Assembly (NCBI GenBank): GCA_910585765.1
Contig: CAJUES010000052.1
Location: 1-24,338, forward strand
Source: an uncultured Lachnospiraceae bacterium
GTDB taxonomy: Bacteria > Bacillota > Clostridia > Lachnospirales > Lachnospiraceae
Direction of reading: 5' to 3'
DNA length: 24,338 nucleotides
Part shown: piece after piece, positions 8,006 to 15,870 of the stretch
How the letters are laid out: the number at the start of each line of letters is the position of its first letter
Numbering within the stretch: position 1 is the first letter of the stretch
Position numbers and translations under genes: made by a program
The notes under the pieces: generated by a model
What the model saw: only the letters and a program-made list of their open reading frames with translations
The model's database searches: none
Told to the model about the DNA's origin: nothing

Positions 8006-8662
8006 TCACACGTTGTCTTTCAGTGCCTGCAATATCTTTTTGATCCGCTCCGCCTCCATTTTCATGCTGACCTGGTTGACGATCATACGCGCAGAGAGCG
8101 GACAGATCTCCTCCAGGACTTCCAGTCCGTTTTCTTTTAAGGTAGAGCCTGTCTCCACAATGTCGACGATGACATCGCTGAGTCCGACGATCGGTCCAAG
8201 TTCAACAGATCCGTTCAGTTTGATGATGTCTACTGTCTGGTGTTTCTGATTGTAGAAATATTCCTTGGCAATCTTGGGATATTTGCTTGCCACGCGGATC
8301 ATCTCATGGTGCTGCAGCAGTTCTTTCGCCGAGGCAGGACCGCACACACACATCCGGCACCTGCCAAAGCCAAGGTCGAGAACCTCGTACACGCGTCTGT
8401 TCTCCTCCAAAATAGTATCGCTGCCCACGACGCCGATGTCTGCCGCGCCGTATTCCACGTAGGTCGGCACATCCGAACCTTTTGCGAGGAAAAAACGGAG
8501 CTTGAGCGCTTCGTTGACAAAGATAAGCTTTCTGGAGCCTTTGTCTTTCATCTCCTCGCAGGTAATGCCTATCTTTTCGAGAAGTGCCAGTGTCTGATCC
8601 GCCAGCCGCCCCTTACCGAGCGCAAAGGTAAGGTACCGCATGTCTTTTGTATGTCCCTCCAT
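8006..8662 (-). CDS. hisG: ATP phosphoribosyltransferase, short catalytic form
   Basis: The first enzyme of histidine synthesis, joining ATP and PRPP. At 218 residues it is the short HisG form, which lacks the C-terminal regulatory domain and works in a complex with HisZ, encoded immediately upstream. The start of the catalytic fold (LTFALGKGRL) and the PRPP-binding loop (DIVETGSTLKENGL, about 167-180) are intact. I choose the ATG at 8662, nine bases after a perfect AAGGAGG; a TTG at 8668 is only three bases from that site, and the Met at 8641 is too far from it. The gene starts 17 bp after hisZ ends. Histidine feedback would act through the complex, as known for the HisG-short/HisZ type. Confidence 0.96.
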   Translation of the reverse strand: MEGHTKDMRYLTFALGKGRLADQTLALLEKIGITCEEMKDKGSRKLIFVNEALKLRFFLAKGSDVPTYVEYGAADIGVVGSDTILEENRRVYEVLDLGFGRCRMCVCGPASAKELLQHHEMIRVASKYPKIAKEYFYNQKHQTVDIIKLNGSVELGPIVGLSDVIVDIVETGSTLKENGLEVLEEICPLSARMIVNQVSMKMEAERIKKILQALKDNV

Positions 8663-8671
8663 ATCCAATAC

Positions 8672-8678
8672 CCTCCTT
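8672..8678 (-). promoter_or_regulatory. Ribosome binding site setting the hisG start
   Basis: AAGGAGG on the minus strand just after the hisZ stop codon. Its nine-base distance to the ATG at 8662 favours that codon over the TTG at 8668 and the ATG at 8641. Confidence 0.8.
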
Positions 8679-8679
8679 C

Positions 8680-9861
8680 TTATATTGAGATAACCTCAGA
8701 AAAATTGTTGTCTGCGGCAAATTTCTCATACTGTTCCATAGACTGTTCCCGCCTCATCAGCACCGCGGAGCATCCCTGTTCCCGATAGCTTTTCGCTTTT
8801 GCTACGGCGCTGCCAAAATCACCTGTATACAGGAGCAGGATATTTTGGTTCTCAGGCTCAGGGCAGATCTTCTGTCTGGTAAGTGCCGTCACAAGGTCGT
8901 CGATCATGACAACAAATCCGGTTGCAGGTGCGGGTTTGCCGAACTTTTCCAGGAGATTGTCGTATCTGCCGCCCTTTGCAATCGCGCTTCCGGCCTGGTA
9001 GGTATAGGCGTTGAAAATGACACCGGTGTAATAATTGTACTTGCTGACCATCGCAAGGTCAAAGGATATGTACCGGTCCACGCCGTAGACCTTTAACCGC
9101 TCATACACCTGCTTCAACCGCTCGATCGCCTTCTGGGAACGCGGGTTGTCGGAAGCCTCCAGCGCCCGGTCCAGGATTTCATACGAACCGAACAGACTGT
9201 TCACACCGAGAAGCGCCTGTATGGACCGTTCTGGTATGTTTTTGTCCAGCAGGAGTTCCTGGGCGCCAAATTCATTCCTGTTTGATATGAATCCGCGCAG
9301 CGCGAACTCTGTTTCCTCATCAAGCTGTGCATGTGCGCACAGTCCCTTAAAGTAGTCGATCTGTCCTACGGACACCTGGAATTCTTTCAGTCCGGCATTC
9401 GACAGCGCTTCCACGAGCATCGCGATCATTTCGGCGTCCGCTTCCGGCGAGCCGTCGCCGAGCAGCTCCGCGCCCATCTGCGTCGTCTCTTTCAGTTTTC
9501 CCTGCAGATCGCTGGTATTGATAAAGTTATTTCCCATATAGCAGAAACGCAGCGGAATGTTCTCGACCGGAAAATACTTGGCGGCACACCTTGCTATGGA
9601 AGGCGTAAAGTCCGGTCTGAGCACCAGCGTGTTTCCCTCCTTGTCAAAAAATTTGTACAGCTCCTTGGAGGGCGTCGTGCCGATCTCACGGCTGAACACA
9701 TCAAAAAATTCAAAGGTTGGCGTCTGGATATCCTGATATCCGTAGCTGTGGAGTTTCTCGCCAAACAGTTTCTGGACAGTCTGCTTGCTGGCATATTCCT
9801 TTCCGTAGATGTCCCGCACGCCCTCGGGCGTATGTACGAGTCGTTTTCCTGCAAATTCCAT
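8680..9861 (-). CDS. hisZ: ATP phosphoribosyltransferase regulatory subunit
   Basis: A 393-residue paralogue of histidyl-tRNA synthetase that lacks aminoacylation activity and forms the regulatory subunit of ATP phosphoribosyltransferase with short HisG. The class II synthetase-like core is visible: TPEGVRDIYG near the N-terminus, LVLRPDFTPSIARCAAKYF (motif 2 region), FDLAMVSKYNYYTG, and AIAKGGRYDNLLEKFG. The product is shorter than true HisRS, and its pairing with a short HisG makes HisZ the right call. AGAAAGGAT lies upstream of the ATG. It is the first gene after the promoter at 9942-9970 and its leader carries the palindrome at 9902-9927. Confidence 0.95.
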   Translation of the reverse strand: MEFAGKRLVHTPEGVRDIYGKEYASKQTVQKLFGEKLHSYGYQDIQTPTFEFFDVFSREIGTTPSKELYKFFDKEGNTLVLRPDFTPSIARCAAKYFPVENIPLRFCYMGNNFINTSDLQGKLKETTQMGAELLGDGSPEADAEMIAMLVEALSNAGLKEFQVSVGQIDYFKGLCAHAQLDEETEFALRGFISNRNEFGAQELLLDKNIPERSIQALLGVNSLFGSYEILDRALEASDNPRSQKAIERLKQVYERLKVYGVDRYISFDLAMVSKYNYYTGVIFNAYTYQAGSAIAKGGRYDNLLEKFGKPAPATGFVVMIDDLVTALTRQKICPEPENQNILLLYTGDFGSAVAKAKSYREQGCSAVLMRREQSMEQYEKFAADNNFSEVISI

Positions 9862-9901
9862 AGTGCATCCTTTCTGATATTATTTACTTTAGCAGATTAA
9901 C

Positions 9902-9927
9902 GTGTTACTTCGCTAACGAATTAACAC
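9902..9927 (-). promoter_or_regulatory. Palindrome in hisZ leader, candidate operator
   Basis: A 26-bp inverted repeat with 11-nt arms, a 4-nt centre and one mismatch (arms GTGTTACTTCG and CGAATTAACAC on the plus strand). It begins 14 bp after the his -10 box, just downstream of the expected transcription start. A further copy of the half-site in direct orientation overlaps the -10 hexamer (9937-9950). This is the layout of a repressor operator; it could also fold as an RNA hairpin in the leader. The regulator is not encoded in the window. A TrpR-family HisR/YerC-like protein is a plausible binder but unproven. Confidence 0.55.
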
Positions 9928-9941
9928 AGCGCATTAAACGA

Positions 9942-9970
9942 AGTATACACTTTTTTGTCTGTCATGTCAA
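9942..9970 (-). promoter_or_regulatory. his operon promoter
   Basis: On the minus strand, a perfect -35 TTGACA (9965-9970), exactly 17 bp, then -10 TATACT (9942-9947). The -35 box overlaps the recU stop codon at 9967-9969. The transcription start should fall near 9935, giving a leader of about 75 nt before hisZ. That is too short for a T-box riboswitch. Confidence 0.8.
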
Positions 9971-10512
9971 CCGTTGTCATTTTCCCGATCATTTAGATCG
10001 AGTTGTATCATATCCAGATAAGGCACAATCTGTCCGCCTCTGTGTTTCATGAAATAGGGATCCTTCAATTCCTCAAACCGGAAGCTCTTCCTGCCGCCGT
10101 TTTCCATCCTGTCCCAGAACACATTCAATTCACGGATACTCATATAGTACATGACATCGCGCGCCGTGAAATAGATCAGAAAAAACGCAATGCCGCCCTG
10201 CCTGTCAAAATCCCGCATGAACTGGACCTGGTGCGGATGGATCTTCTGGAGCGTGAACAGATCGACCGCACACTCCTTGGCATCAAAACAGACAGGGATT
10301 CCCTGGACGACGCCGATGTAGTCGACCGTGCTCTTCTGGTCAAAGTAGGCGAGTGTGATATGGCGGGTTTCCTTGTCGATCGTGATCGGCGTGATCGGCG
10401 TTGGCACCTTCTGGATCAGAGCCAGCCCGCTGTCCCTGTACTTTTGATTTGTCATGTTGACCATCTCTTCCAAAAGGGAACCGCGGAGTCCTCTGGAATT
10501 CCATGTAGACAT
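9967..10512 (-). CDS. recU: Holliday junction resolvase RecU
   Basis: A 181-residue RecU, the Firmicutes enzyme that cuts Holliday junctions in recombinational repair and chromosome segregation. Family motifs are in order: WNSRGLRGSLLEEMVNMTN, VPTPITPI, STVDYIG (catalytic D64), FDAKE (D77 and K79 of the nuclease core), and HPHQVQFM. Length matches the family. AAGGAG lies about ten bases before the ATG. It follows the RluA-type gene by 32 bp, so the two probably share a transcript. In Bacillus recU sits beside a penicillin-binding protein gene; here it does not. No terminator is visible after it, and the his promoter begins inside its last codons, so read-through into the his genes is possible. 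Confidence 0.95.
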   Translation of the reverse strand: MSTWNSRGLRGSLLEEMVNMTNQKYRDSGLALIQKVPTPITPITIDKETRHITLAYFDQKSTVDYIGVVQGIPVCFDAKECAVDLFTLQKIHPHQVQFMRDFDRQGGIAFFLIYFTARDVMYYMSIRELNVFWDRMENGGRKSFRFEELKDPYFMKHRGGQIVPYLDMIQLDLNDRENDNG

Positions 10513-10544
10513 ACGATATGCTCCTTCTATACTGGTTCACTACT

Positions 10545-11552
10545 TTACTGCAGCAGTTCCCTGAATATCGCAGGGGGCGGGCATTTCACTACCCTGCCGG
10601 ATGTCTCCGGGAACGTGTGGTCAGAGGTGACTGGAAACACCAGTTTGTGCGCATGCAGCAGCTGGCTGTGCACTCCCCTTCCGGCATACGTCTGATTCGT
10701 ACCGGCATCGCCGTACTTGGCATCTCCTATGATCGGGTGCCCCAATGCAGACAAATGGGCGCGGATCTGGTGCGTCTTTCCGGTGAAAAGCTGTACTTCG
10801 AGCAGTGTTATGCCGTTGGCTGTATGTACGGACCGGAAGGCGGTGTCGATATACACGGCGTCCCCTTTGTATCTGTCGGGGATATCCGCTTCGCTGTGAT
10901 AAACTGTCACCTTGTTTTGGCGTGTATCTTTGTACAGATAGCCTGTCACACGCTCCCCGATGACCATCCTGCCCGAAACGATACAGTAGTAATATTTCTC
11001 AAGCGATTTGTCCTTGATAATGCGGCTCAGATACTGGCTCCCTGCAAGGGTTTTTCCGCAGACCACCATCCCGGAGGTATTGCGGTCGAGTCTGTTGCAG
11101 ACGGAGGGCTTGAAGGTTGCCAGCGAATCTGCCGTGACCTTGTGCTGCGAAAGCAGATAGCCTGTCAGCCATTCATTGACGCTGACTGCATCCGGCGCTG
11201 ATTTCTGTGACAGGACACCGGACGGTTTATCAACGATCAGGATATTGTCATCCTCATACAAAATATGTAGATCCGCCAGCTCCTGGTAGGCGCGGGTATA
11301 CTGTGAGGGACTGACATTGCCCGCGTCCGCTTTCGTGCTGAACTTTTCAAAGGTTTCATTCGCGATGAAAAAGCGTACCTCATCACCGAGGCACAGTTTT
11401 TCCCTGCCGTCAGCCTTTCTTCCGTTCAGCACGATATTCTTTTTCCGCAGCATCTTGTATATAAAACTGTCCGGCGCATTTTTCAACAGTTTTTTCAAAT
11501 ATTTGTCAAATCGCTGCCCTGATTCATTTGTAGAAACGTTTGTCACGATCAT
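10545..11552 (-). CDS. RluA-family pseudouridine synthase
   Basis: A 335-residue RNA pseudouridine synthase of the RluA/RluC/RluD group, isomerising uridines in 23S rRNA or tRNA. The N-terminus is an S4-type RNA-binding domain (about residues 12-65, QRFDKYLKKLL, then KKNIVLNGRK). The catalytic domain has ILYEDDNILIVDKPSG (99-112), the catalytic aspartate D156 in NRLDRNTSG, and the C-terminal TGKTHQIRAHLSALGHPIIG. The target site cannot be told from sequence; the S4 domain and length resemble RluC/RluD. GGAGCAGG lies upstream of the ATG. It sits 29 bp after the unknown membrane protein gene and 32 bp before recU. Confidence 0.92.
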   Translation of the reverse strand: MIVTNVSTNESGQRFDKYLKKLLKNAPDSFIYKMLRKKNIVLNGRKADGREKLCLGDEVRFFIANETFEKFSTKADAGNVSPSQYTRAYQELADLHILYEDDNILIVDKPSGVLSQKSAPDAVSVNEWLTGYLLSQHKVTADSLATFKPSVCNRLDRNTSGMVVCGKTLAGSQYLSRIIKDKSLEKYYYCIVSGRMVIGERVTGYLYKDTRQNKVTVYHSEADIPDRYKGDAVYIDTAFRSVHTANGITLLEVQLFTGKTHQIRAHLSALGHPIIGDAKYGDAGTNQTYAGRGVHSQLLHAHKLVFPVTSDHTFPETSGRVVKCPPPAIFRELLQ

Positions 11553-11581
11553 ATGTACCTGCTCCGCTGTTTATCATTGTA

Positions 11582-12148
11582 TCATAAGGAGATGTCGCAC
11601 AGGAGAGCCAGAAGCTCCGGCTCCCTTTTGCCTGGCTCCAAAGATTGCAGCTGCACCAGTCGCTCCACAAAGCGCGCTTTCTCATGAAAGATTTTGACAG
11701 TGATGTTCTTGAAACCGTTCTGTTTCAGGATCCCCTGAATGTGCTCTTCGCAGGCGGAGGCATTGCAGTCCGAAAACTCCGTGTAGCCGATCAGACTGCC
11801 GGCGCGCACGGCAAAACAGTTGATCGGGAAATCAGACCGATACGAAGTCAGATACAGGCTGTAGATGACTGGCACGCTGCTCTCCTGCCCGGAGATCTCC
11901 TGATAGACCGTCTCGCTGAACCTCGGTATTTTGAAGTACATGACAACCGACACGAGACTTTTGCTCGAGGGCAGCAGCCCCAGAACAGCGACGATCGTCA
12001 GGAGGTTTTCCTTTTGACCTGTGGAAAAATATCCTAACAGAAACACTGCGATCGATATCAAAAAATATGCCGCTGTGCGAATGATCACTCTCTTTCGTTC
12101 GTAGGGAGGATACCCAAATTCCCCTTTTCTCTGCCTTGGTATGTTCAT
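11582..12148 (-). CDS. Hypothetical protein with two membrane helices
   Basis: I do not recognise this 188-residue protein. It has a basic N-terminus (RQRKGE, YERKRVIIR), then two hydrophobic segments at about residues 22-41 (TAAYFLISIAVFLLGYF) and 49-71 (LLTIVAVLGLLPSSKSLVSVV), probably a helical hairpin. A cytoplasmic domain of about 115 residues follows, with no known catalytic motif; its C-terminal half is charged. AGGAGA before the ATG at 12148 supports translation. It is followed 29 bp later by the RluA-type gene and is likely first in that short unit. Nothing in its neighbourhood fixes a function. Confidence 0.75.
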   Translation of the reverse strand: MNIPRQRKGEFGYPPYERKRVIIRTAAYFLISIAVFLLGYFSTGQKENLLTIVAVLGLLPSSKSLVSVVMYFKIPRFSETVYQEISGQESSVPVIYSLYLTSYRSDFPINCFAVRAGSLIGYTEFSDCNASACEEHIQGILKQNGFKNITVKIFHEKARFVERLVQLQSLEPGKREPELLALLCDISL

Positions 12149-12216
12149 CTGCTGTCTCCTGATTTACAATGTATTCTATAACAATAGCTCTGCACGCGAT
12201 GCCGAAACCTGTGATC

Positions 12217-12978
12217 CTATTTCAAGTGCCGCATCACCTTCATAAGGACGCTGTGCGGAATGATTTTTGCTGCGATATCGAAACTTCTGATCCACGCGCT
12301 GTACACTGATTTTTCGTGTCTGTGGTAAGAGTCCGCGATCGCCCGCTCCACTACCTGGTCTGCGCGGACAAGCGTCAGTTTCTTCACTGCAAGGGTGCTG
12401 CCGGTTTTTTCCGCAATGTCAAAGAAAGGGGTGTCTACCGGACCGGGGCATACCGCGGTCACATAGATCTCCTTTGAGCGGAGTTCCTGGTTCAGCGCTC
12501 TGGAAAAACTGTGTACATAGGATTTGGTTGCCGCGTACACTGCAAAGTTTGGCTGGGGCAGGAACGCCGCGCTGGAAGCGAGCTGTATGATCCTGCTGTT
12601 CTTTTGCATGTAGGGGATGCACAGATATGTCATCCGTGTCAGCGCTTTGCAGTTCACATCTATCATACCAAGTTCTTCACCGATATTGGAAGTGGAAAAT
12701 GCTCCCATAATGCCGTACCCGGCACAGTTGACCAGCATTCGGATAACCGGCTTCTCGTCGGCGAGCAGTTTTTCGAGACGCTCCATCTGTTTCTCATCCG
12801 TGACATCCATGTCAAGAATGCGCGTCGTATGTTCGAGGTACTGCGCTACTTCGAGCATCTCCTTCTTGCGGCGCGCGATCAGCCAGATCTCGTCGATCTT
12901 CTGAAAAATATTGTCCAGCTGCAGCGCAAATTCCACGCCAAGACCGGAGGAGGCTCCTGTTATTATAATGATGTTCAT
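12217..12978 (-). CDS. Short-chain dehydrogenase/reductase
   Basis: A 253-residue classical SDR oxidoreductase using NAD(P)H. The Rossmann cofactor motif TGASSGLG is at residues 7-14, followed by NCAG (84-87), N109, the catalytic serine in LASSAA (135-136) and Y148-x3-K152 in VYAATK, then PGPVDTPF. The arginine pair after the second strand (IARRKKEM) favours NADPH over NADH. The C-terminal tail (SFDIAAKIIPHSVLMKVMRHLK) is like that of the DltE/YqjQ-type SDRs, which often attach to membranes. The substrate cannot be named. AAGGAAGGAA precedes the ATG. It is separated from ygiQ by about 90 bp and from the next gene by 68 bp. Confidence 0.9.
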   Translation of the reverse strand: MNIIIITGASSGLGVEFALQLDNIFQKIDEIWLIARRKKEMLEVAQYLEHTTRILDMDVTDEKQMERLEKLLADEKPVIRMLVNCAGYGIMGAFSTSNIGEELGMIDVNCKALTRMTYLCIPYMQKNSRIIQLASSAAFLPQPNFAVYAATKSYVHSFSRALNQELRSKEIYVTAVCPGPVDTPFFDIAEKTGSTLAVKKLTLVRADQVVERAIADSYHRHEKSVYSAWIRSFDIAAKIIPHSVLMKVMRHLK

Positions 12979-13070
12979 ATTCTGTTCCTTCCTTAAAGCT
13001 TTTTCTTATTTTACCCGGATCCGCTCCCGACCATTCGCCATGATCCGTAACAATGATCTTTTTACAGTGC

Positions 13071-15023
13071 CTAATGTCCTCTGGTCACATTCTTTTGTTT
13101 GTGCATATTCCGAATGGTTTTCGTCTTTTTTTGTTTCTGCGTGTCTTTTTTCCTGACTGTCTGCGCATGCATGTTCTTCCTGTTTTGCCGGGGATCGTTC
13201 TGCATGATCCCGTCTGCCGGTTTCCGCGGTCTGATCAGACATTTCCTGCCGTAGCCGATCAGATCCTCGCGTCCCGCAAGTGTCAGTGCTTCCCGCACAA
13301 GATCGTGGTTTTTGGGGTTGCGATACTGGATCAGCGCGCGCTGCATCGCTTTTTCATGCGGATTTCTGCACACATAAACCGGCTTCATGGTCACAGGATC
13401 TACGCCTGTATAGTACATCACGGTCGATATCGTTGATGGCGTAGGATAAAAGTCCTGCACCTGTTCGGGCATGTAACCGATATCCCTCAGATACTCGGCA
13501 AGTGCAACAGCCTCCCTCAGTGTGGACCCGGGATGTGATGACATCAGGTATGGCACCAGGAATTGGTTTTTGCCGATCTGTTGATTCAGTCTGCGGTATT
13601 TTTCGGTAAACGCCTCGTACACAGCGTTCTCCGGCTTTCCCATTTTGGACAGAACAGTGTCGCAGATGTGCTCCGGCGCTACTTTAAGCTGTCCGCTGAT
13701 GTGATGTTCGACAAGCTCCCGGAAAAACGTATCGTCCTTGTCCAGCATCAGATAATCGAACCGTATTCCGGAGCGCACGAACACCTTCTTGACATTCGGA
13801 AGCTCTCTCAGCTTGCGCAGGAGCGACAAGTAGTCGGAATGATCCACTTCAAGATTGGGGCACGGCTTCGGACACAGACATTGCCTGTGCCTGCACACGC
13901 CGGCCTGCAGCTGTTTTTTGCAGGATGGCTGTCTGAAATTCGCCGTCGGACCGCCCACGTCGTGGATATATCCCTTGAAATCCTGATCCTGCGTGATGCG
14001 CACTGCCTCCGCCACAATGGATTCGTGGCTGCGCACCTGCACCGTCCGCCCCTGGTGGAACGTGAGGGCACAGAAATTGCATCCGCCAAAGCAGCCCCGG
14101 TTGCTGATCAGGGAAAATTTGATCTCGGCGATCGCCGGCACGCCGCCCTGCGCCTCGTAGGAAGGATGATATGTCCGCTGGTACGGGAGCGCGTAGACAT
14201 CGTCCATCTCCTGCACAGAAAGCGGTTCCTGCGGGACGTTCTGCACGACATACACGCCGTTTGGATAAGGCTCTACCAGCGTCCTCCCGTTAAACGGATC
14301 CGTGTTGTCATACTGTATTTTGAAGCTTTTTGCATACTGCAGCTTATCCGCCATCATTTCATCATAGGATGGCAAAAGCTCATAGTCGTATAGACCGGAG
14401 ATATCCTTTGTCTTGTATACGGTTCCCGCGATAAAGGACAGATCTCGCACCGCGATGCCGCTGTTCAGGGCATCGGCGATCTCAATGATCGACTTTTCGC
14501 CCATGCCGTACGACAGGATGTCTGCCTGGCTGTCGAGCAGGATCGACCGCTTGAAGGAATCAGACCAGTAATCATAATGCGCCATACGCCGGAGGCTTGC
14601 CTCGATGCCCCCGATAATGATCGGGATGTCCTTATATTTCCTGCGGATGAGATTGCTGTATACGACCGTGGCATGATCCGGCCGTTTGTACGTGGCTCCG
14701 CCGGGGGTGTAGGCATCTGTCTCACGATGTTTTTTTGATACATAGTAATGGTTCACCATCGAATCCATATTTCCCGAGGAGACCAGAAAACCAAGCCGGG
14801 GCGTGCCCAGCAGCGTGATGCTCTCATCATCCTTCCAGTCAGGCTGGGATATGATCCCGACGTGATATCCGTGGGAACAGAGGATGCGGGTGATGATCGC
14901 GTGTCCAAAGGACGGATGATCCACGTAGGCATCCCCCGTGACATATATAAAATCCAACTGCTCTATTCCAAGTTCCTGCACCTCTTCCATCGTCATCGGA
15001 AGAAAACCATTCGCAAGTGACAA
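13071..15023 (-). CDS. ygiQ: YgiQ family radical SAM protein
   Basis: A 650-residue member of the conserved YgiQ family, which carries an N-terminal YgiQ domain and a radical SAM core; its reaction is unknown. The family start is clear: FLPMTMEEV, then YVTGDAYVDHPSFG and IISQPDW. The radical SAM cysteines are C311, C315 and C318 in NRGCFGGCNFCALTFHQGR. A second cluster of five cysteines follows at about 368-388. The last 50 residues are highly basic, rich in Lys, Arg and Gln, and probably disordered. The start is a TTG at 15023 with a perfect AAGGAGG eight bases upstream; the next Met codons are further from this site and would trim the conserved FLPM. It lies 35 bp after the RsuA-type gene. 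Confidence 0.93.
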   Translation of the reverse strand: MSLANGFLPMTMEEVQELGIEQLDFIYVTGDAYVDHPSFGHAIITRILCSHGYHVGIISQPDWKDDESITLLGTPRLGFLVSSGNMDSMVNHYYVSKKHRETDAYTPGGATYKRPDHATVVYSNLIRRKYKDIPIIIGGIEASLRRMAHYDYWSDSFKRSILLDSQADILSYGMGEKSIIEIADALNSGIAVRDLSFIAGTVYKTKDISGLYDYELLPSYDEMMADKLQYAKSFKIQYDNTDPFNGRTLVEPYPNGVYVVQNVPQEPLSVQEMDDVYALPYQRTYHPSYEAQGGVPAIAEIKFSLISNRGCFGGCNFCALTFHQGRTVQVRSHESIVAEAVRITQDQDFKGYIHDVGGPTANFRQPSCKKQLQAGVCRHRQCLCPKPCPNLEVDHSDYLSLLRKLRELPNVKKVFVRSGIRFDYLMLDKDDTFFRELVEHHISGQLKVAPEHICDTVLSKMGKPENAVYEAFTEKYRRLNQQIGKNQFLVPYLMSSHPGSTLREAVALAEYLRDIGYMPEQVQDFYPTPSTISTVMYYTGVDPVTMKPVYVCRNPHEKAMQRALIQYRNPKNHDLVREALTLAGREDLIGYGRKCLIRPRKPADGIMQNDPRQNRKNMHAQTVRKKDTQKQKKTKTIRNMHKQKNVTRGH

Positions 15024-15031
15024 TATTCCGC

Positions 15032-15038
15032 CCTCCTT
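15032..15038 (-). promoter_or_regulatory. Ribosome binding site supporting the ygiQ TTG start
   Basis: AAGGAGG on the minus strand, eight bases before the TTG at 15023. Internal ATG codons at YgiQ residues 10 and 12 lack such a site. Confidence 0.8.
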
Positions 15039-15058
15039 GTGCTGATAACCCTATGTTT

Positions 15059-15772
15059 CTAATGACTTGCTTTCAGATCGGCGATCTCTTTTTCTGAGAG
15101 TGGTCTGTAGGAACCCTTAGGCAGACCGGGATCCAGCGTCAGCGTCCCCATCGAAAGCCGTTTCAGGTAAGTGACAGAGCCGCCGACTGCCTGAACCATC
15201 CGCTTGACCTGATGAAACCTTCCTTCCGTGATGGTGAGCTCCAGCGCGTACGAGTCCGCCGACTGGGAGATCCGTCGAACTTTCGCAGGCAGCGTGCGCG
15301 TCTCGTCCCCGATATCTACACCGCACTCCAGTGAGGCGATCCCGTCCGCGGTGAGCATGCCGGAGCACTCCGCATAGTACGTTTTTTCCACATGTTTTCT
15401 GGGCGAAAGCAGCCTGTGTGCCAGATCCCCGTCGTTCGTGATCAGCAAAAGCCCTTCCGTGTCCTTGTCAAGCCGCCCCACGGGAAACAAATCTTTTCCG
15501 ACGGCATCGGACAGCAGCCCCATCACGGTGGGTTCGCGGTTGTCCTTTGTGGCAGTGACAACCCCCGCAGGCTTGTGGAGCATGTAGTAATACAGGTTTT
15601 GATATGTGAGCACTTGACCCATATATACCACAGTGTCCCGCTTTTCGTCCAATTTGTGATCGGGACTCCTGACAGGCATGCCATTGACAGACACAAGCCC
15701 TTTTTTGACAGCTTCCTTGATCTGGCTCCGCGTGCCAAGCTGCATATCGCATAAAAATTTGTCCAGCCTCAT
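15059..15772 (-). CDS. rsuA: RsuA-family 16S rRNA pseudouridine synthase
   Basis: A 237-residue pseudouridine synthase of the RsuA/RluB/RluE/RluF group. The N-terminal S4 domain is MRLDKFLCDMQLGTRSQIKE to about residue 50. The catalytic domain has YMLHKPAGVVTATKD (63-77), the active-site aspartate D102 in VGRLDKDTEGLLL, and the closing TEGRFHQVKRM and LKRLSMG motifs. The length is close to E. coli RsuA, which modifies U516 of 16S rRNA; RluB-like specificity cannot be excluded. I choose the ATG at 15772, where GGAGG lies nine bases upstream and the S4 domain starts; an upstream ATG at 15805 would add residues encoded across that binding site. It is divergent from the ylbJ-like gene, with 98 bp between the starts. 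Confidence 0.88.
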   Translation of the reverse strand: MRLDKFLCDMQLGTRSQIKEAVKKGLVSVNGMPVRSPDHKLDEKRDTVVYMGQVLTYQNLYYYMLHKPAGVVTATKDNREPTVMGLLSDAVGKDLFPVGRLDKDTEGLLLITNDGDLAHRLLSPRKHVEKTYYAECSGMLTADGIASLECGVDIGDETRTLPAKVRRISQSADSYALELTITEGRFHQVKRMVQAVGGSVTYLKRLSMGTLTLDPGLPKGSYRPLSEKEIADLKASH

Positions 15773-15803
15773 ACCACAAGTCCTCCCGATCATCAATTCA
15801 GAC

Positions 15804-15832
15804 ACATAATTTGGGCAGATCCCTTATAAAAT
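15804..15832 (+). promoter_or_regulatory. Possible sporulation sigma-E-like promoter
   Basis: Upstream of the ylbJ-like gene, CATAATT (15805-15811) and TATAAAAT (15825-15832) are 13 bp apart. This is near the sigma-E pattern of an ATATT-type -35 and CATACAAT-type -10, with mismatches in both. The -10 could also serve sigma-A, but no matching -35 is present. In B. subtilis ylbJ is under sigma-E, which motivates the suggestion. The evidence is weak. Confidence 0.25.
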
Positions 15833-15870
15833 GTAACAGACACAGATTCCGGCGGACGCGGAGGTTTCGT

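Noticed and set aside
9862..9966. T-box or other riboswitch before hisZ
   Set aside because: The leader from the mapped-by-eye promoter is only about 75 nt and lacks a T-box sequence or terminator/antiterminator pair.
13071..13230. Frameshift giving the basic tail of YgiQ
   Set aside because: The Lys/Arg-rich C-terminus looks unusual, but basic disordered tails are known in YgiQ proteins and the frame is open to a normal stop.
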